This document shows, in pieces, positions 10,967 through 22,539 of a stretch of 64,000 nt of DNA (positions are counted from its first letter, which is position 1; each line of letters starts with the position of its first letter). The translations under genes were made by a program, and so were the position numbers. The stretch spans positions 1,240,001-1,304,000 of the forward strand of contig CM055816.1 in assembly GCA_029582265.1 (NCBI GenBank), given 5' to 3'. This DNA comes from Zoroaster sp. YZ-2022 (taxonomy: Eukaryota > Echinodermata > Asteroidea > Forcipulatida > Zoroasteridae). Below the pieces are notes generated by a model that saw nothing but the letters and a program-made list of their open reading frames with translations, ran no database searches and was not told the origin of the DNA.

Positions 10967-12861
10967 ATTGATTCAGCTATACTTGCACTGATGGATGACC
11001 AGTCACCGAAAGAATTTATTACACTCTGGGGACAGAATAGCATTGCGTAACTTCTGTGTTGATTCTCAAAAAATCACCGCATCATAATGGTAATTCATCA
11101 AAGAAAGACACACTTTGATAAGCTTCAAAAGAAATTAAGCGCAAAAGGATCCAGCCAAATGTAGTTCTAATGATGAAGATGAAGAGGGTTCTTCTGGCTT
11201 GAGCGGTGACAATAGGTCTTCTCGACCTAAGGGAAACCAAAATGCTAAGAGAAATGAGAGAAAATTGATGATGGATTGACTATGACTACACTACAAAGAG
11301 GTACAAACAAGTACGAAAACAAAATGGTGGAGGTACACGACAGCTCTCCGTATCTAAGACCTTGAGAAGTTCGGAACTTCTGCAGAAGTCCAAAGGTTAT
11401 TTTTCAAGGATAACATTTCATGCAAAGGAGACCTGGATGAATTTGAAACTGAATTATGTGACTTCAGACATCAGTCTTTGTTGGATGAAACTACTGTAGG
11501 CAAGTTGTACAGTGAGACAAAGTGCCAGTCTTGAGGTTTTATCTCAAGACAAAAGCCAAAGTACACAAGGATGAGACAAAAGCAAATAAAAGCGGAAGAG
11601 GATTCTAGTAGTCTCTGATGATTCAGCAGATGAATCAGCAGATGAGAACATACCAGATCCTGAATTACCATGGATAAATATCAGCAATGAAGTTGAAATA
11701 CCCTTCACAATGACTTCAGTACAGACTTCATCACATCTTCCTGAAATTCCTGGTACTATAATAGATGTTGATGATTTTACTCAGCCAGAGACTCCAACCA
11801 TCATGTTCGGCCCCACAAGTTCACTCGATACAGACTTGAATGACACCATTCCTGATGAAGCTGGCACAGCATATGAGGTTCTCTTTAATAAGACGAGCAG
11901 TAATTGTGGAAGATTTCATACAGGCGTTCTCAAATGACAGCATTATGAAGGCAAAAATTGCAGTTCACATGATCATGCCAAATGGCGAAATTGAGGCTGG
12001 ACAGGGTGTTGGCGTATATAAAGATGCAATCACATAATTTTGGGAACAATTCTATAACCAATTTACAACAGGTGATAACTTCACAGTTACAGTGATTCGC
12101 CTTGACTATCGTGATACAGAGTGGCAGGCAGTGGGGAGAATAATCGCAAAGGGTTGGCAAGACCTTAAGTACTTTCCAGTATCGCTAGCCCCTCCATTTA
12201 TGGAAACAGCTATATTTGGTGACAGCAAGACTGACACAAAACAGCCTTCATGGCCTTCATCCCAGAAGCAGAGAAACAAGTAATTGAAAGTGCACTTCAG
12301 GAATTCCCTTCAGAAAGTGAGGAACTCACATACATCTTGGGGGAGTATGACTGTAGAAAAATGCCAACCAAAGATAACTTGGACCATATCCTGTTTCAAT
12401 TGGGACATAAGGAAATAATTCAAAGGCCCAAATTCATCGCTGATTGTATGTATCATGTGCTGACACCTGTTAGAGAAAGTGTCCAGAGAGAAGAACTTTT
12501 TGACATCTATGAGGAATTACGACCTTCAGTAAAAAAGGTTGTTTCAATGTTGAAATTTCCAACAGAGTCCAGTGCCACCCAGCAAAGTATCTCTGCATAC
12601 TTGAAGAGGTATGTAAGGTCTTTGGATGAGCGCATGCTTCGACGTTTTTTGAGGTATTGTACAGCATGAGATGTACTCTCAACAAAGCATGTAACTGTTG
12701 TTTTCAGTGCCTTGGATGGTTTTCAGAGAAGACCTATTGGCCATACATGTGGGAATGTGCTGGAGTTGCCTGTATCATATGACAGTTTTGTAGATTTGAG
12801 GCAAGAGTTTAATGAAATCTTAGATATATATAGTAGTGTTTCGGTCATGGACAGAATATAA
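10967..12861 (+). pseudogene. HECT-like multidomain gene copy, broken
   Basis: A pyrimidine tract and AG acceptor (AG at 10965-10966) precede ILALMDDQSPKEFI and, one frame over, GDRIALRNFCVD. Then come YKQVRKQNGGGTRQLSVSK (about 11310-11360), SASLEVLSQDK in one frame and VPVLRFYLKTKAK in another. A HECT-like region follows (about 11885-12680): RRAVIVEDF, the GQGVGVYKDAI stretch ending in a stop at 12035-12037, VGRIIAKGWQDLKYFPVSLA, LRPSVKKVV and LKRYVRSLDERMLRRFLRYC. After another stop comes FSALDGFQRRPIGHTCG and a terminal stop near 12859-12861. This order is the one I recall for multicopy G2E3/HECT-like invertebrate and fish proteins. I see no usable catalytic Cys. Several frameshifts and stops make it a pseudogene unless the assembly is wrong. 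Confidence 0.68.
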
Positions 12862-13878
12862 CTGATGATCAACTTGACAATTTCTGCCAAGTGTAAGCCC
12901 TTGATGAGGTCCTTATTAGCTAAGTTGTTTCTCCCTATTCCAGTTTAAACTTTCCTTTTCTCTTAATATTTGTACACTGCTGCTGCTTGATATCCAATAG
13001 TGTTGCAAATGGGAACTTGGAATAATTGCAGGGTTTTGGGATGAAAGTAACCTTTAAAAAGTTGATGTGGGATATTATGCCAAGTTTGGTCCAGATTTCT
13101 GGGTATTTTTTATTATTTTTTTATTTAATCATTTCCATGTTATATAGGACTTACTGTTGTAATTACATACTGTGACAAAGTGGCACAACATTATATTTTG
13201 GATGATTGCAGTATATAGGTTTATCTCTTAAAAGAAAATGAGATGAAATAAAATTAGCACCTTAAGATCCTCTTTGAAGATTTACATTTGTTCTGCTGTT
13301 TTCAGTTATTTTCTGTTTTCACCATTTTTGGCTAATAACTAACGAATGCCCCAGTAAGTAAGGACCTTACAATTTAATCTTATTTTGCAGGTTGAAGAAC
13401 GTTTCTGATGTAAATGTATGACAATTTAAAATTTATTTGTTTACTAGAGTTATTGCAGCAACAGTTTTGATAGGTTGTTTTGTAACTAAAACAAGGTTTC
13501 ATTATTTACTGTAGAAGTTAGTTTTTACTACTGCTAGAAAAAAGTGGTTGATTATTTTTTCTTTTTTTTAATCTTCACACCACCATCAAAGACTTTTGAA
13601 ATTGAATCTTTCAAAACATAATAATTTCACATCAAAATTACTTTGTAAAAAGTTGCTGATACATGTAATTAACTGATGTTATGGATCCATGATTTGAAAA
13701 CTTAATTCCAAGTAAAATGAACCAGTTTGTATTTACACCATGTTTTTAACAACAAAATGAAACAATAGTCAACATGCATTGTTTGTATTTATCAATTGTT
13801 TGGAATTTAGGGAGGGTATTCATCAAAGATTCAAAATGGAAATTAGTTTTTCTTTTCAACTATTCTACATCCCATTAC
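12862..13878. other. Downstream non-coding sequence
   Basis: AT-rich, no recognisable gene. A GAAATAAAATT poly(A)-type signal lies near 13244-13252, about 390 bp after the HECT-like stop, and could be the old 3' end of that gene. Confidence 0.4.
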
Positions 13879-14133
13879 TATGGAACTATTGAAGTGTCAT
13901 CCAAATTCTTGAGATCTTGAGTTAATTTATCTCAGGATGAAGACATCCTAATTAGGATAACGACTTGCCAAGTACTTCCTGTGATAACAAAAATTGCTGT
14001 CTTACGTACATGTATACATACACACACTGGTGACAACGCTAAAACATTTGACATTGTAATTTTATGATGGCTTCATCCCGAGATAAATTAGCTTGGGAAG
14101 TCGGCACCCAAATGGCATCTCAGGAGCTCCATA
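13879..14133. mobile_element. MITE, TAYGGAGCTC ends (copy 1)
   Basis: The left end TATGGAACTATTGAAGTGTC and the right end (minus strand TATGGAGCTCCTGAGATGCC) are diverged inverted repeats. The interior repeats TTATCTC / GAGATAA words. The better-preserved relative is at 22018-22199. Confidence 0.55.
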
Positions 14134-14591
14134 CATTGCAAAGAAAAGGACTGATAACTACATGTAAGGAAAGTTGATGCACCTACACACAGTGTGTGTA
14201 TTAAGTATTACATTGTGGATGTTAACCGGTGATGTATATGCAACTTATAAATGCACGCTATCTTTTGCCACTGATGAGTGTAACTACTAGCCATATGATA
14301 TTTGCTTTCTTATCTGAAGTCATTTATTTTTAATGGAGGACCCCTTGTTAAAACAGTTTACAAAAAACACCATTATATTTGTACAACCTTTTATCTTTTA
14401 TTAAAGTACTGAAAAGAATGAGACAGTTTGAAGTTTAAAGCTAGAGAACAAATATTATTTTGTGTCTGCTGTTCCATATCAACTTAAGATCTGCCCTCCC
14501 TTTGAACCCCCAAAAAAAAAAAAATAAATAAAAATAATAATGACATTATGACTGACACATCTACGATGAACACACTGGACAGTGATGGATT

Positions 14592-14682
14592 CGCCGCGGG
14601 TCGAATAAGCTCTAACAATTATCATTACGCGACCCGCGGCGGTGCGAAGAAGAGAATTTCGGAGCTTATTCGACCCACGGCG
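14592..14682. other. Strong GC-rich stem-loop
   Basis: A 21-bp inverted repeat with one mismatch: 14592-14612 (CGCCGCGGGTCGAATAAGCT plus C) and 14662-14682, with a 49-base loop that carries another GACCCGCGGCGG block. CGGGTCGAATA occurs again at about 14680-14690. It lies at the 3' end of the minus-strand transposase and may be a subterminal structure of that element. Confidence 0.7.
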
Positions 14683-15580
14683 GGTCGAATATCCACTTCC
14701 AAACAAATACAACCCAGTACTTTATCACTGAGATTGGAACTACAATCAGAACAGAATTGGATCAATGAGATATCCAGAAAATCTCCACTGAAGTGACCAG
14801 AGTATTTCAGTTCATGAAATACATTCAGCCAAAACTGTGCAGAATGTTTCCTGAGTATGCTCCACCAAAACTCGATTCGTTGATTATTCGGACTGCTCCC
14901 AAGAAGGCAACTTCTTTCTCCTGCAAACGTATCGTCACCGTTTCTTCTCAGAAACATTTGGATTTGTCTTACGTTTGTGTTTTCAGTACCAAAATCTGCC
15001 CTTATAACCCTAGGACATCTCATTGTTTTGCGAACTATGTAATAACCAGCGATTACCTTTGGATCACTGCTCGTTACGTAGGCATCTAACCATAATATAG
15101 TTGCCTGGAAAAGCCATCTATGCAACCATTAATGCATATTCCAAAGGGCTTAAGTTTTGTCGTACGAGTCAATATGCCAGATAAAGTTCGGAGCTCTTCC
15201 TCGGTATACTCGCCTTTGCAGTCGTTTCCTTGCTCGATGTTGTACTCCGTTAGATCTAACAGTCCTAATAGATGACGAACACTTTCCTTGTCGATATTGA
15301 TACCATTGTGGATACATTTTAAATGCATCCATCGATAACCATGTAACTGGCCCGACTTTTGCAGTTCTTCCTCAATAAAGCAGGCAACATCCAGTATATC
15401 GGTGTGCCCTTTTCGCCGAAACAAACCAAGTTCTCGTAACCTTCGATGAAGTGTTCGCTTGCTCATAAGAATGTCATGGTTTGCTAACAATGATGCCCGT
15501 ATTTCTAGATAATTGTAACCCAAATTGAAGTAAAAACGAATAAATTGCTTGCATTCCGCACTCACGGTCGGTAGTGGCAT
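14625..15580 (-). pseudogene. Integrase-core (DDE) transposase, frameshifted
   Basis: The reading starts at MPLPTVSAECKQF (15580). An N-terminal helix-turn-helix region follows: LGYNYLEIRASL and MSKRTLHRRLRELGLFRRK. Then comes an integrase-type core: LHGYRWMHLKC; in a second frame NFIWHIDSYDKT with the presumed first Asp; back in the first frame LKPFGICINGCIDGFSR; then, after another shift, LWLDAYVTSSDP, the second Asp in RADFGTEN, and the Glu in NNQRIEFWW about 41 residues later. This matches the eukaryotic 'integrase core' proteins common in fish and invertebrates. An IS3EU- or Ginger-type assignment is possible but not established. At least three frame changes disable it. Confidence 0.75.
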
Positions 15581-15619
15581 ATCGCTCCTATCACTGAAAG
15601 CATGATAATGAACATGGAA

Positions 15620-15868
15620 ATGATAATCCGTAATAACGGATTAGTAATCCGTAATAACGGATTAGTAATCCGTAATAACGGATGATTAGTAATCCGTAAT
15701 AACGGATTACTAATCCGTAATAACGGATTATTAATCCGTAATAACGGATTAGTAATCCGTAATCCGTAATAACGGATTAGTAATCCGTAATAACGGATTA
15801 GTAATCCGTAATAACGGATTACTAATCCGTAATAACGGCGGATTACTAATCCGTTATTACGGATTAGT
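15620..15868. repeat. 21-bp hairpin satellite
   Basis: About 12 copies of a 21-bp unit with TAATCCG and CGGATTA arms around TAATAA, joined by GTAAT or CTAAT. Each unit can form a small hairpin, and the last unit is inverted (CCGTTATTACGG). The array starts about 40 bp upstream of the transposase start, where subterminal transposase-binding repeats could lie. Confidence 0.85.
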
Positions 15869-15879
15869 AATATATACTT

Positions 15880-16150
15880 AGAGTGGCACTAATGGTCTTT
15901 CGTAGCTTTGCATGGTGAGGAGGATAAGTAAGACTAATTGCGGTGACACCATGTGGAATCTCAATTGAGTAGTAATTAGTTCTGAAAAGAACTGGAGGTA
16001 ATAACTCGACGTTTCGATCAGTGTGCCTGATCATCCTGCAGTCTTTGTAAGACACCAACTGACCCAGACAAAAACAGCCCACTATTTTTGTCTGCGTGCA
16101 ATTATTCGGTGCATTTACCCATTTAAGTACGTGTAAAGTGTTATGCAATT
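15880..16150. mobile_element. Penelope-like terminal repeat remnant
   Basis: GGTGACACCATGTGGAATCTCAA, GTTCTGAAAAGAAC and CTCGACGTTTCGATC...GATCATCCTGCAG occur in the same order as in the terminal repeats of the Penelope-like element at 38660-41233. No RT is adjacent. Confidence 0.6.
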
Positions 16151-16300
16151 ACCTCGTCTCAATTCATATCAAACCCAGCACATACTATGATTATTCGAGT
16201 TGTGCTGTTGTGCTTTAACAACATGGATACGCTCAGCAAAAGAGGTTGCTCACCCATGAACTGCAAATTGTGGTAACTATAGTTTTATGAATGAATTTTG

Positions 16301-16336
16301 TCTTGAGACAGGTCTCAACTGAAACCGGTCTCAAGA
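16301..16336. other. Short hairpin
   Basis: TCTTGAGACAGGT (16301-16313) and ACCGGTCTCAAGA (16324-16336) pair with one mismatch around a 10-base loop. There is no T-run or other context to suggest a function. Confidence 0.6.
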
Positions 16337-16884
16337 CCTATACAACATTTAATATAACGCCTTGGCGAATCCAACTGTGGCCTATGCCCTCCCCAGCCCC
16401 CACAGAATAAGAGGGAAATGAGCAGATTAAGTATGGACAACTAAAATTAATTTTCTTATTGAAAACCTTTAAATTATTGGCTCCTCATAATACACAAAAC
16501 TCGTCATCACTGAAAAATATTTTTTATTCACTTATTTATTTGTCCACAGATGGTGAAAACAACTTGTAGACTGTTGATTTGCAGTGATGTGCAACCATGC
16601 GTTTTGTAAAAATAATAATGTGTGGTTGTCATGCAATTCCCAGCATGCCCTGGGAATGCTCATTGTTTATTTTTACATTGAATAAGTGATTGATTAGCCA
16701 TCCTTGAGAAATAGGCTCTATGAATTTTACCATAAAAATTAATGTTTGATAAACGTTATATACAAGATTCATTGCAGCATCTTTATTATATTGTCAGTGT
16801 ATAATGAAAATCTAACCTGAGTGTTTTATTTATGAAAAACAATTAGTAAAATCAGGTACTGGAAATATCTCATTTGCAAAAATG

Positions 16885-17300
16885 TACACTGTAAAAATAA
16901 TGGGTAAATGATTTTATGGGCAAAGTAAACCACTTAATTGTTGGTGAATAATTGTCTAATTTATGGATACATTGGGACGTTGGTAAAACTTTGAATTTGC
17001 CTGAAATTGGTTACCTTCATTTGCTTAAAATATGGATATATATTTGCAATGGTTGGATATTATTAGGCCTTGCCCATAATGTTGGTTAAATTTATACTCC
17101 ATTACTCTTCGGTTGGGCACACGGTACTCGAAAGAATCGGAAAATGGGAAAAAAAACGATTCGGGAGTGCACAAAATTAACCAACAGTTGGGCAAAACCC
17201 ATGTGCTGGCGACCGGATTGGATCGTTATGCATTTCGTTGCCCGGGCTGATCTGGTTGGACGCGATTGAAGGACTCCTCATGGAGTGGGGACTGGGAGAG
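16885..17300. mobile_element. Left end of a TACACTGTAAAAA element with GGGCAA words
   Basis: Begins TACACTGTAAAAATAATGGG and carries GGGCAA / TTGGT-type words (TTGGGACGTTGG, GCCCATAATGTTGG, CAGTTGGGCAAAACCC). It runs up to the left TTAA of the piggyBac element. The matching opposite end is at 22540-22967. Confidence 0.55.
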
Positions 17301-18009
17301 CTTAACCCTTTCATTACCAGCCACTTATGTCAGAGAGAACCCTTCTTTACCACAGTAATTAGGAGCCCAATGTCACTTCAGCACCAGTGGGTTTTCACAA
17401 TTTCATTGAAGTGCGCCCTCACACGGCAGGAATAGACACTTTTTTAACTCTCATTTGTATGTAAAAATGATGGTAAAAATGAGTATACAAAAGGGAGGAA
17501 AACATTGTGCAAAAGCGAAATAATTAGATCAGTATTTACACTAAAGTAATACAAATGGGTGATATTTCATGCAAATACGGTACAGGTATAAGAATTTTTT
17601 TTTCCATGTGAAAAACAATAACTTGGATGAGATTTTTTGGGATTTTTTGTTTGTTTTGTACTTGGAAATGAACCATTTACTTGTATTCAGTATAAATACA
17701 TCACAACCATGTTAATAATCCTTCTTTCACCTTCAATTCAATGTTGGTTTGGACTGTAATCTGCGGCTTGTCCGACCATTCCCAACATTGAACGTGGGGG
17801 GGGGGGGTTTGAAGGCAAATAGTATAGATTTACAATCAAGTGATGTGGTATTTCTCAAAGCAAGGAACTATGCACATAGGGTGTGCACATTGTTTACAGA
17901 TCATCTTTGTTTGTTTTCGCCTGCCTAATTTTCGGTTACTGCAAACAATGCAGTCGCGTTTCTTTCCATTGGGGTTTTGCCAGGATAGTGCTGTTGCCCT
18001 GTCAACTCA

Positions 18010-20220
18010 ATAGGAATATGGCGCGGTGTATCTCAACTGACTTGTTGCGTTACGTTCCCAACCCAACAGCAAGCCCTGTACAATCCCTATACGAAAATCA
18101 AGGTTACTGACATTTTTGTTCCCTGCTATGCTGGTGAATATTACTCTGCTACTATTGACAATACAAATATTCAGCATATGGTAAAAAACTCTTTCCACCA
18201 TTTCAAGCTTCTGTGTGTATGATTGTAGTACTGAAAACATTGGTTGGCAAGATCAGTTCCACCCATGTTTTTGTTGTAATCTTCAATACACATTGGGCTT
18301 CATAACATCACAAAATCCACTTGTGCTTTATTACACCGAATTTGCTTTTTGGACAAATCAGTGTTGCCTACATTAGTTAAAAGTGTTACAGATTTTTGTC
18401 TTGCCAAACGATACACAATTGCCCACCTTTACCCAAAAAATGGGTCATCTCCTTTCTTCATTTTATGGTTTTTTGGTTTATGGCCTGGGTATTCCCCTGT
18501 GTAGTGTAACGAACAGTTCCACAAACATCCGAATCCTAGTTTAGCAAGTTTAGCTACAAGAGCTGGGCAAGTATAGTAATTATCACAATATATTACGTGT
18601 CCCTTATTCTTAAGTCCATGGACCAGATCAATGACGACTTTTCCTGCAACTGTTGGGTTTGGTGGATGGCAGTCTGATGACTTGAAATTCACGCCTGCAT
18701 CATAAACAGTTTGGGTGTCGCTGGCTCCCTGTGTACAGTTTCCAAGCACACGTGTATCCTGTTTTGGACTCGTTCAGGGAGAAGGCTTTAATACCCCGTT
18801 TGATAGGTTTGTTAGGCATGTACTGAACAAAACTTAAGCGTCCCTTGAATTTCAACATACTCTCGCCTGGAGACAGATTCTGCGAGGGTTATACAGGTTG
18901 AGAAACTTCGACGAGGACTTCTATCAAGGGCCGAACTTTGGAAAGTTTGTCCTGTTTAGCCAAGGCTCTACGAGGAATTTGGTTATTTGAGATGTGGAGG
19001 AACCGAAGAATTGAACTGAACCGATTTCGGACATGATCGACGGGTAGAATGGGATGCGAAGAACTTCAGATGTTGACCAGTACATCTTGTATTGAGAGGA
19101 TTTGTTATGCCCATAGCAATGAGAAGTGCCACAAATGCCATCATTTCTGGAATGTTGGTTGGGTGCCAGGAGAATTGTTGACCAGGATTTGATTCTATTG
19201 TTTGCTGCATAGCGATTAGTCTCATCGACGAGCATATCCTACACGAGTTGACAAAATACAGCTTGAAGATCTCCACTGCCGACAGTGTGGCAAAGTCGCC
19301 GGTGGGGCCAGAATTTCCATTGAACTGCACAGTCCCACACTCGTAATGGTCTCGTCGTTCCCAACCGGATCGGAAATCTAACTTTCCTGTCGTTCTTGAT
19401 CTCGGTCGGCTGTCACCTTGGTAGGTAGGCTGCAACAGAAAAACAAGGCAAAGGAGGATTAATCTCGGTCCTTTGTAAATACAATATCTCAATGCTGCAT
19501 GTGCACAGGCCACAGGGGGTCATGCGCAAAATGAATATTGTGTTGAGAAAAAATATGGCAGATTCCATCCACTCTCCAAAACTCGTTATCGATAAATTTT
19601 CGTTTTAATGTGGGATTGTGAATGTGAATTCCCCAACTTCTTGCATAATACGACTTATGAGGGCCTTTCGAATACAAGGCTATTCTTTTGGAAGCTTGAG
19701 ACTAAGAGTGCATTTTCAGCCTGTTAACGCTAAACAGCACGACCGGCTATGGGTAAATGTTAAAATTTCTATGCTATATCTATACATCAACTTGCTGTTT
19801 CAATGAATACAAATATTACCCCAACAAACTACTAATAATTGTACATTTTCACTTGACGTTTTTGACCCAGTCCAGGGGGTGGGGATTTGGTCAATCCTAT
19901 TAAAAGGGATCCATTTTCTAAATTTACATTACTCAACTCATGGAGGTAGAATTAGATTCTACCTCCATGCTCAACTCCAACAGTTGTAACGCTATTTACG
20001 CTATAGCCTAGGAAAATAAGTGAATTACGTTAATTTGCATTGGGCCAGGAAGAGTAACGTTAACTGTTATTAATATTAGTTATTCATTTTTACTGTGATT
20101 TTGGCCTACCTCTTCAAGTTCAACGTCGTCGTCGTCATCCGTTACTTCGTCATCTGATTCTGAGCCACTGTCTGCCAAAATCTCAGCCAAAATGCCATCA
20201 TTTATGTCCGTTTCCATCAT
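18010..20220 (-). pseudogene. piggyBac transposase (DDE_Tnp_1_7), inactivated
   Basis: A first exon (20220-20110) starts MMETDINDGILAEILADSGS and is acidic, typical of piggyBac N-termini. It ends at a GT donor (20109), and a pyrimidine tract plus CAG acceptor precedes 19429. The second exon, with frame changes, reads SGPTGDFATLSAVEIFKLYF, FSWHPTNIPEMMAFVALL, LSPGESMLKFKGR, QYMPNKPIKRGIKAFSLNE, VVIDLVHGLKNKGHVIYCDN with YYT following, NMGGTDLANQCFQYYNHTHR and LDFRIGIVQGLL. The Asp normally in SxDExM is Gly here (SPGESM), while the Asp of CDNYYT and of GGTD remain. Frameshifts plus loss of the first catalytic Asp make it non-functional. Confidence 0.85.
19939..19969. other. Perfect hairpin in the piggyBac intron
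   Basis: A 14-bp perfect inverted repeat (CATGGAGGTAGAAT / ATTCTACCTCCATG) with a TAG loop, inside the intron of the piggyBac transposase and flanked on both sides by CTCAACTC. Confidence 0.7.
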
Positions 20221-20497
20221 GATTGCAACTAAATTCAACTGACCGTTGTGGAAGCGAGTGGACGCTAGCACCAAAAACCGCAAAGTGACGCACTTTTCTT
20301 TTCATAAACTTTTATACACTTCATTCCTGTCAATAGAGGGCGCCAACCCCCAAAACAACTCAAGCATTTTCAGGTGGTGATTTAAGTCGCCGTGGTCGTC
20401 AAGGGCATGCCGATTCCTGGCACCTTTTAGAGCCCACGGGAAGGAAGCGTATCACAACAAAGGCTCTTTTTAGAGCCCGTGGGATCGAAAGGGTTAA

Positions 20498-22017
20498 AGA
20501 TTTGTTTATCGGTAAGTGTAATATAAAAGATTGATTGTATAAATGTAGGAGTTCAGTCATAGATCAGTTTTGCATGACTTAGGTTTCATTCTAAGTTTTG
20601 ATTAAGCTTGTTGCAACCGTACCGTAGATCTCCGCCTATTGCCAGTCATGCCTTGTTATAACATCACACAATGGAGGCAGAAATAATACACTCAAAGTTG
20701 AAGCCAATTGACAATATACTGGAAACAGGACGTACGTATTGGGCGTAGATTGTATGGTACTACAATGGTGAGGGTTACAGAGTGTGATAACAAGTGAAAA
20801 CGTATAATGTGTGATAAATTGCCAGCGCACAAAATATTTTTCCAACTCAGTATTTGTATCGTATTTATTGAGTTTTTTTTTTATTTGGTAAAACATGTAA
20901 TGTTTTAAACAATTTGATCTTTTCACAGAGAATGCAATTGACCTTGAAGCTATGAGTCTGTTGTCTGAGGATGTCAATCAGGAACCAAGAGGCCGAAAGG
21001 ACTCCACAGCACTGCGGGCTCTGAGGGCTTATATTTCCTTTAAAAGAATGTAAGGAACACCAGTGGACAAGGACTCGGTGATTTCATAGATATTAAGGAC
21101 ACAAATCTACTGGTACACACATTTACAGTTCATTGATATAACCCCCCCCCCCCCCAACAAATAGAGGTGAACAAAAAACAGCAGCACAAAACAAAATTTG
21201 ACTTGAGAGCAACTCTAAAATTGTGATTGTTTTTTACAGTTCCTTTTTAGTCTTTGCTTATAAGCATCTATTGGAAAAGAAGTAACAGCACAAAAGTAAA
21301 TGTGACCTCAGAGCCATACTTTATAATCAACATCACCAAATTACCATTCTAAAAAGTGTAAAGGCCTATATTAAGAAATTGGAACCACAGTTTCTCAAGT
21401 GTAGGCCTTACCCCCCTGCTGCCTCCCCCAGTTGGGAAAACATTTCAACATTTTACCAAAATATTTGATAAATCTGGAAATGTCAAACACTTAAGATTTT
21501 TGAATATTGTCAAGCAAAATATAATCTTTTTCAAAACTTAATTAGTTTTGGTAAAATCCAAAAGCTTCTGTTCCATGTTTTAATCAGTATGTTGTGATCA
21601 TCCCCTTTCTCCTAAACAGTATTACTGATCGAAACACTGAATTACACCCAGTCTTGTAAGAACCAACCGTTTTGTACTCGGTATTCCTTCCCTAATTTAC
21701 CTCTCGCAAAAAATTATGTCATTGTTTTTGTCCTTTATAGTTCTTTGAAATAGTTCTTGGAGTCATGTTTTGTTTGTCAGTGAGAAATCCTGTCTAACCT
21801 GATAATTTTTTCTTATTCACCATGTTGTGTTTGTTAGGATAGAAGTTTATAACATAGTTGGTTTAGACGTTTTTGAAGAAAATAGAAAAGAGTTTTATTT
21901 CATAAAAAATATTCATTGGTAAAAGTCTTTGAAATCTATGGTAATGTGCGACCAAAAGGTTTGACGTTAATCATATGAAAGTATTTGTTAAATAGTGACT
22001 ATGTGGACAAAATTTAC
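20498..22017. other. Intergenic
   Basis: AT-rich, with a poly-C run at about 21141-21156 and no recognisable gene. The minus-strand open frame at 20636-20977 has no family resemblance. Confidence 0.4.
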
Positions 22018-22199
22018 TTGAGCTCTGGAAGTGCCATCCGACTTGTTGGGAACCTGATATTATTTATCTCAGGAATATAAGATCTCAAAAGAAGAAGGTT
22101 GTCATCCTGAAATATTTATCTTGAGATAATGGATGTGATCATCATGGGATAATTATCTCAAAATTTCAACAAGGTGGATGACACTTCCAGAGCTCCGTA
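22018..22199. mobile_element. MITE, TACGGAGCTC ends (copy 2)
   Basis: Inverted ends of about 28 bp: GAGCTCTGGAAGTGCCATCC at the left and, on the minus strand, GAGCTCTGGAAGTGTCATCC at the right. The interior is made of TTATCTC / GAGATAA words (TTATCTTGAGATAA, ATAATTATCTCA). No coding capacity. Confidence 0.78.
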
Positions 22200-22539
22200 G
22201 AGTATAAAAGACAATCACCGTTTTACTTTTGTTCAAAATGAATCAGAAACAAGTTGATATTTTTATAATCCCTCAAATTATAAACAATTACCGTTTGACA
22301 TGTAAATTACACAATCATTTAAATAAAGACAAATAACTATGTAATTTTTATAATCAGCCTAACTTTTGCAATAATGTAAAAAAAAAAAATTGACAGCCGA
22401 GACTCTGATGCAATAAAATAATTATCTTTCAGTTAATTGAATAAGAATTTTGTCATTCGTCCTTGCTATGTTAAATGTTTTGGTTTTTTTATTTTGTTAT
22501 TTTGTTATTTTTATTGTTTTATTTCAGATTACTTCTTTC

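Larger units (their letters stand above)
17306..20493 (-). mobile_element. piggyBac transposon with TTAA target duplications
   Basis: Flanked by TTAA at 17302-17305 and 20494-20497, with short terminal inverted repeats CCCTTTC at both ends. Subterminal direct repeats TTTTAGAGCCC(AC/GT)GGG lie at about 20424-20440 and 20467-20483, and GCGCCCTC words occur near both ends. It encodes a broken piggyBac transposase on the minus strand. Intact termini and about 3.19 kb length fit a full-length but inactivated copy. Confidence 0.85.

Noticed and set aside
15620..15868. CRISPR-like array of 21-bp palindromes
   Set aside because: Eukaryotic context, no unique spacers (linkers are only 4-6 constant bases), no cas genes.
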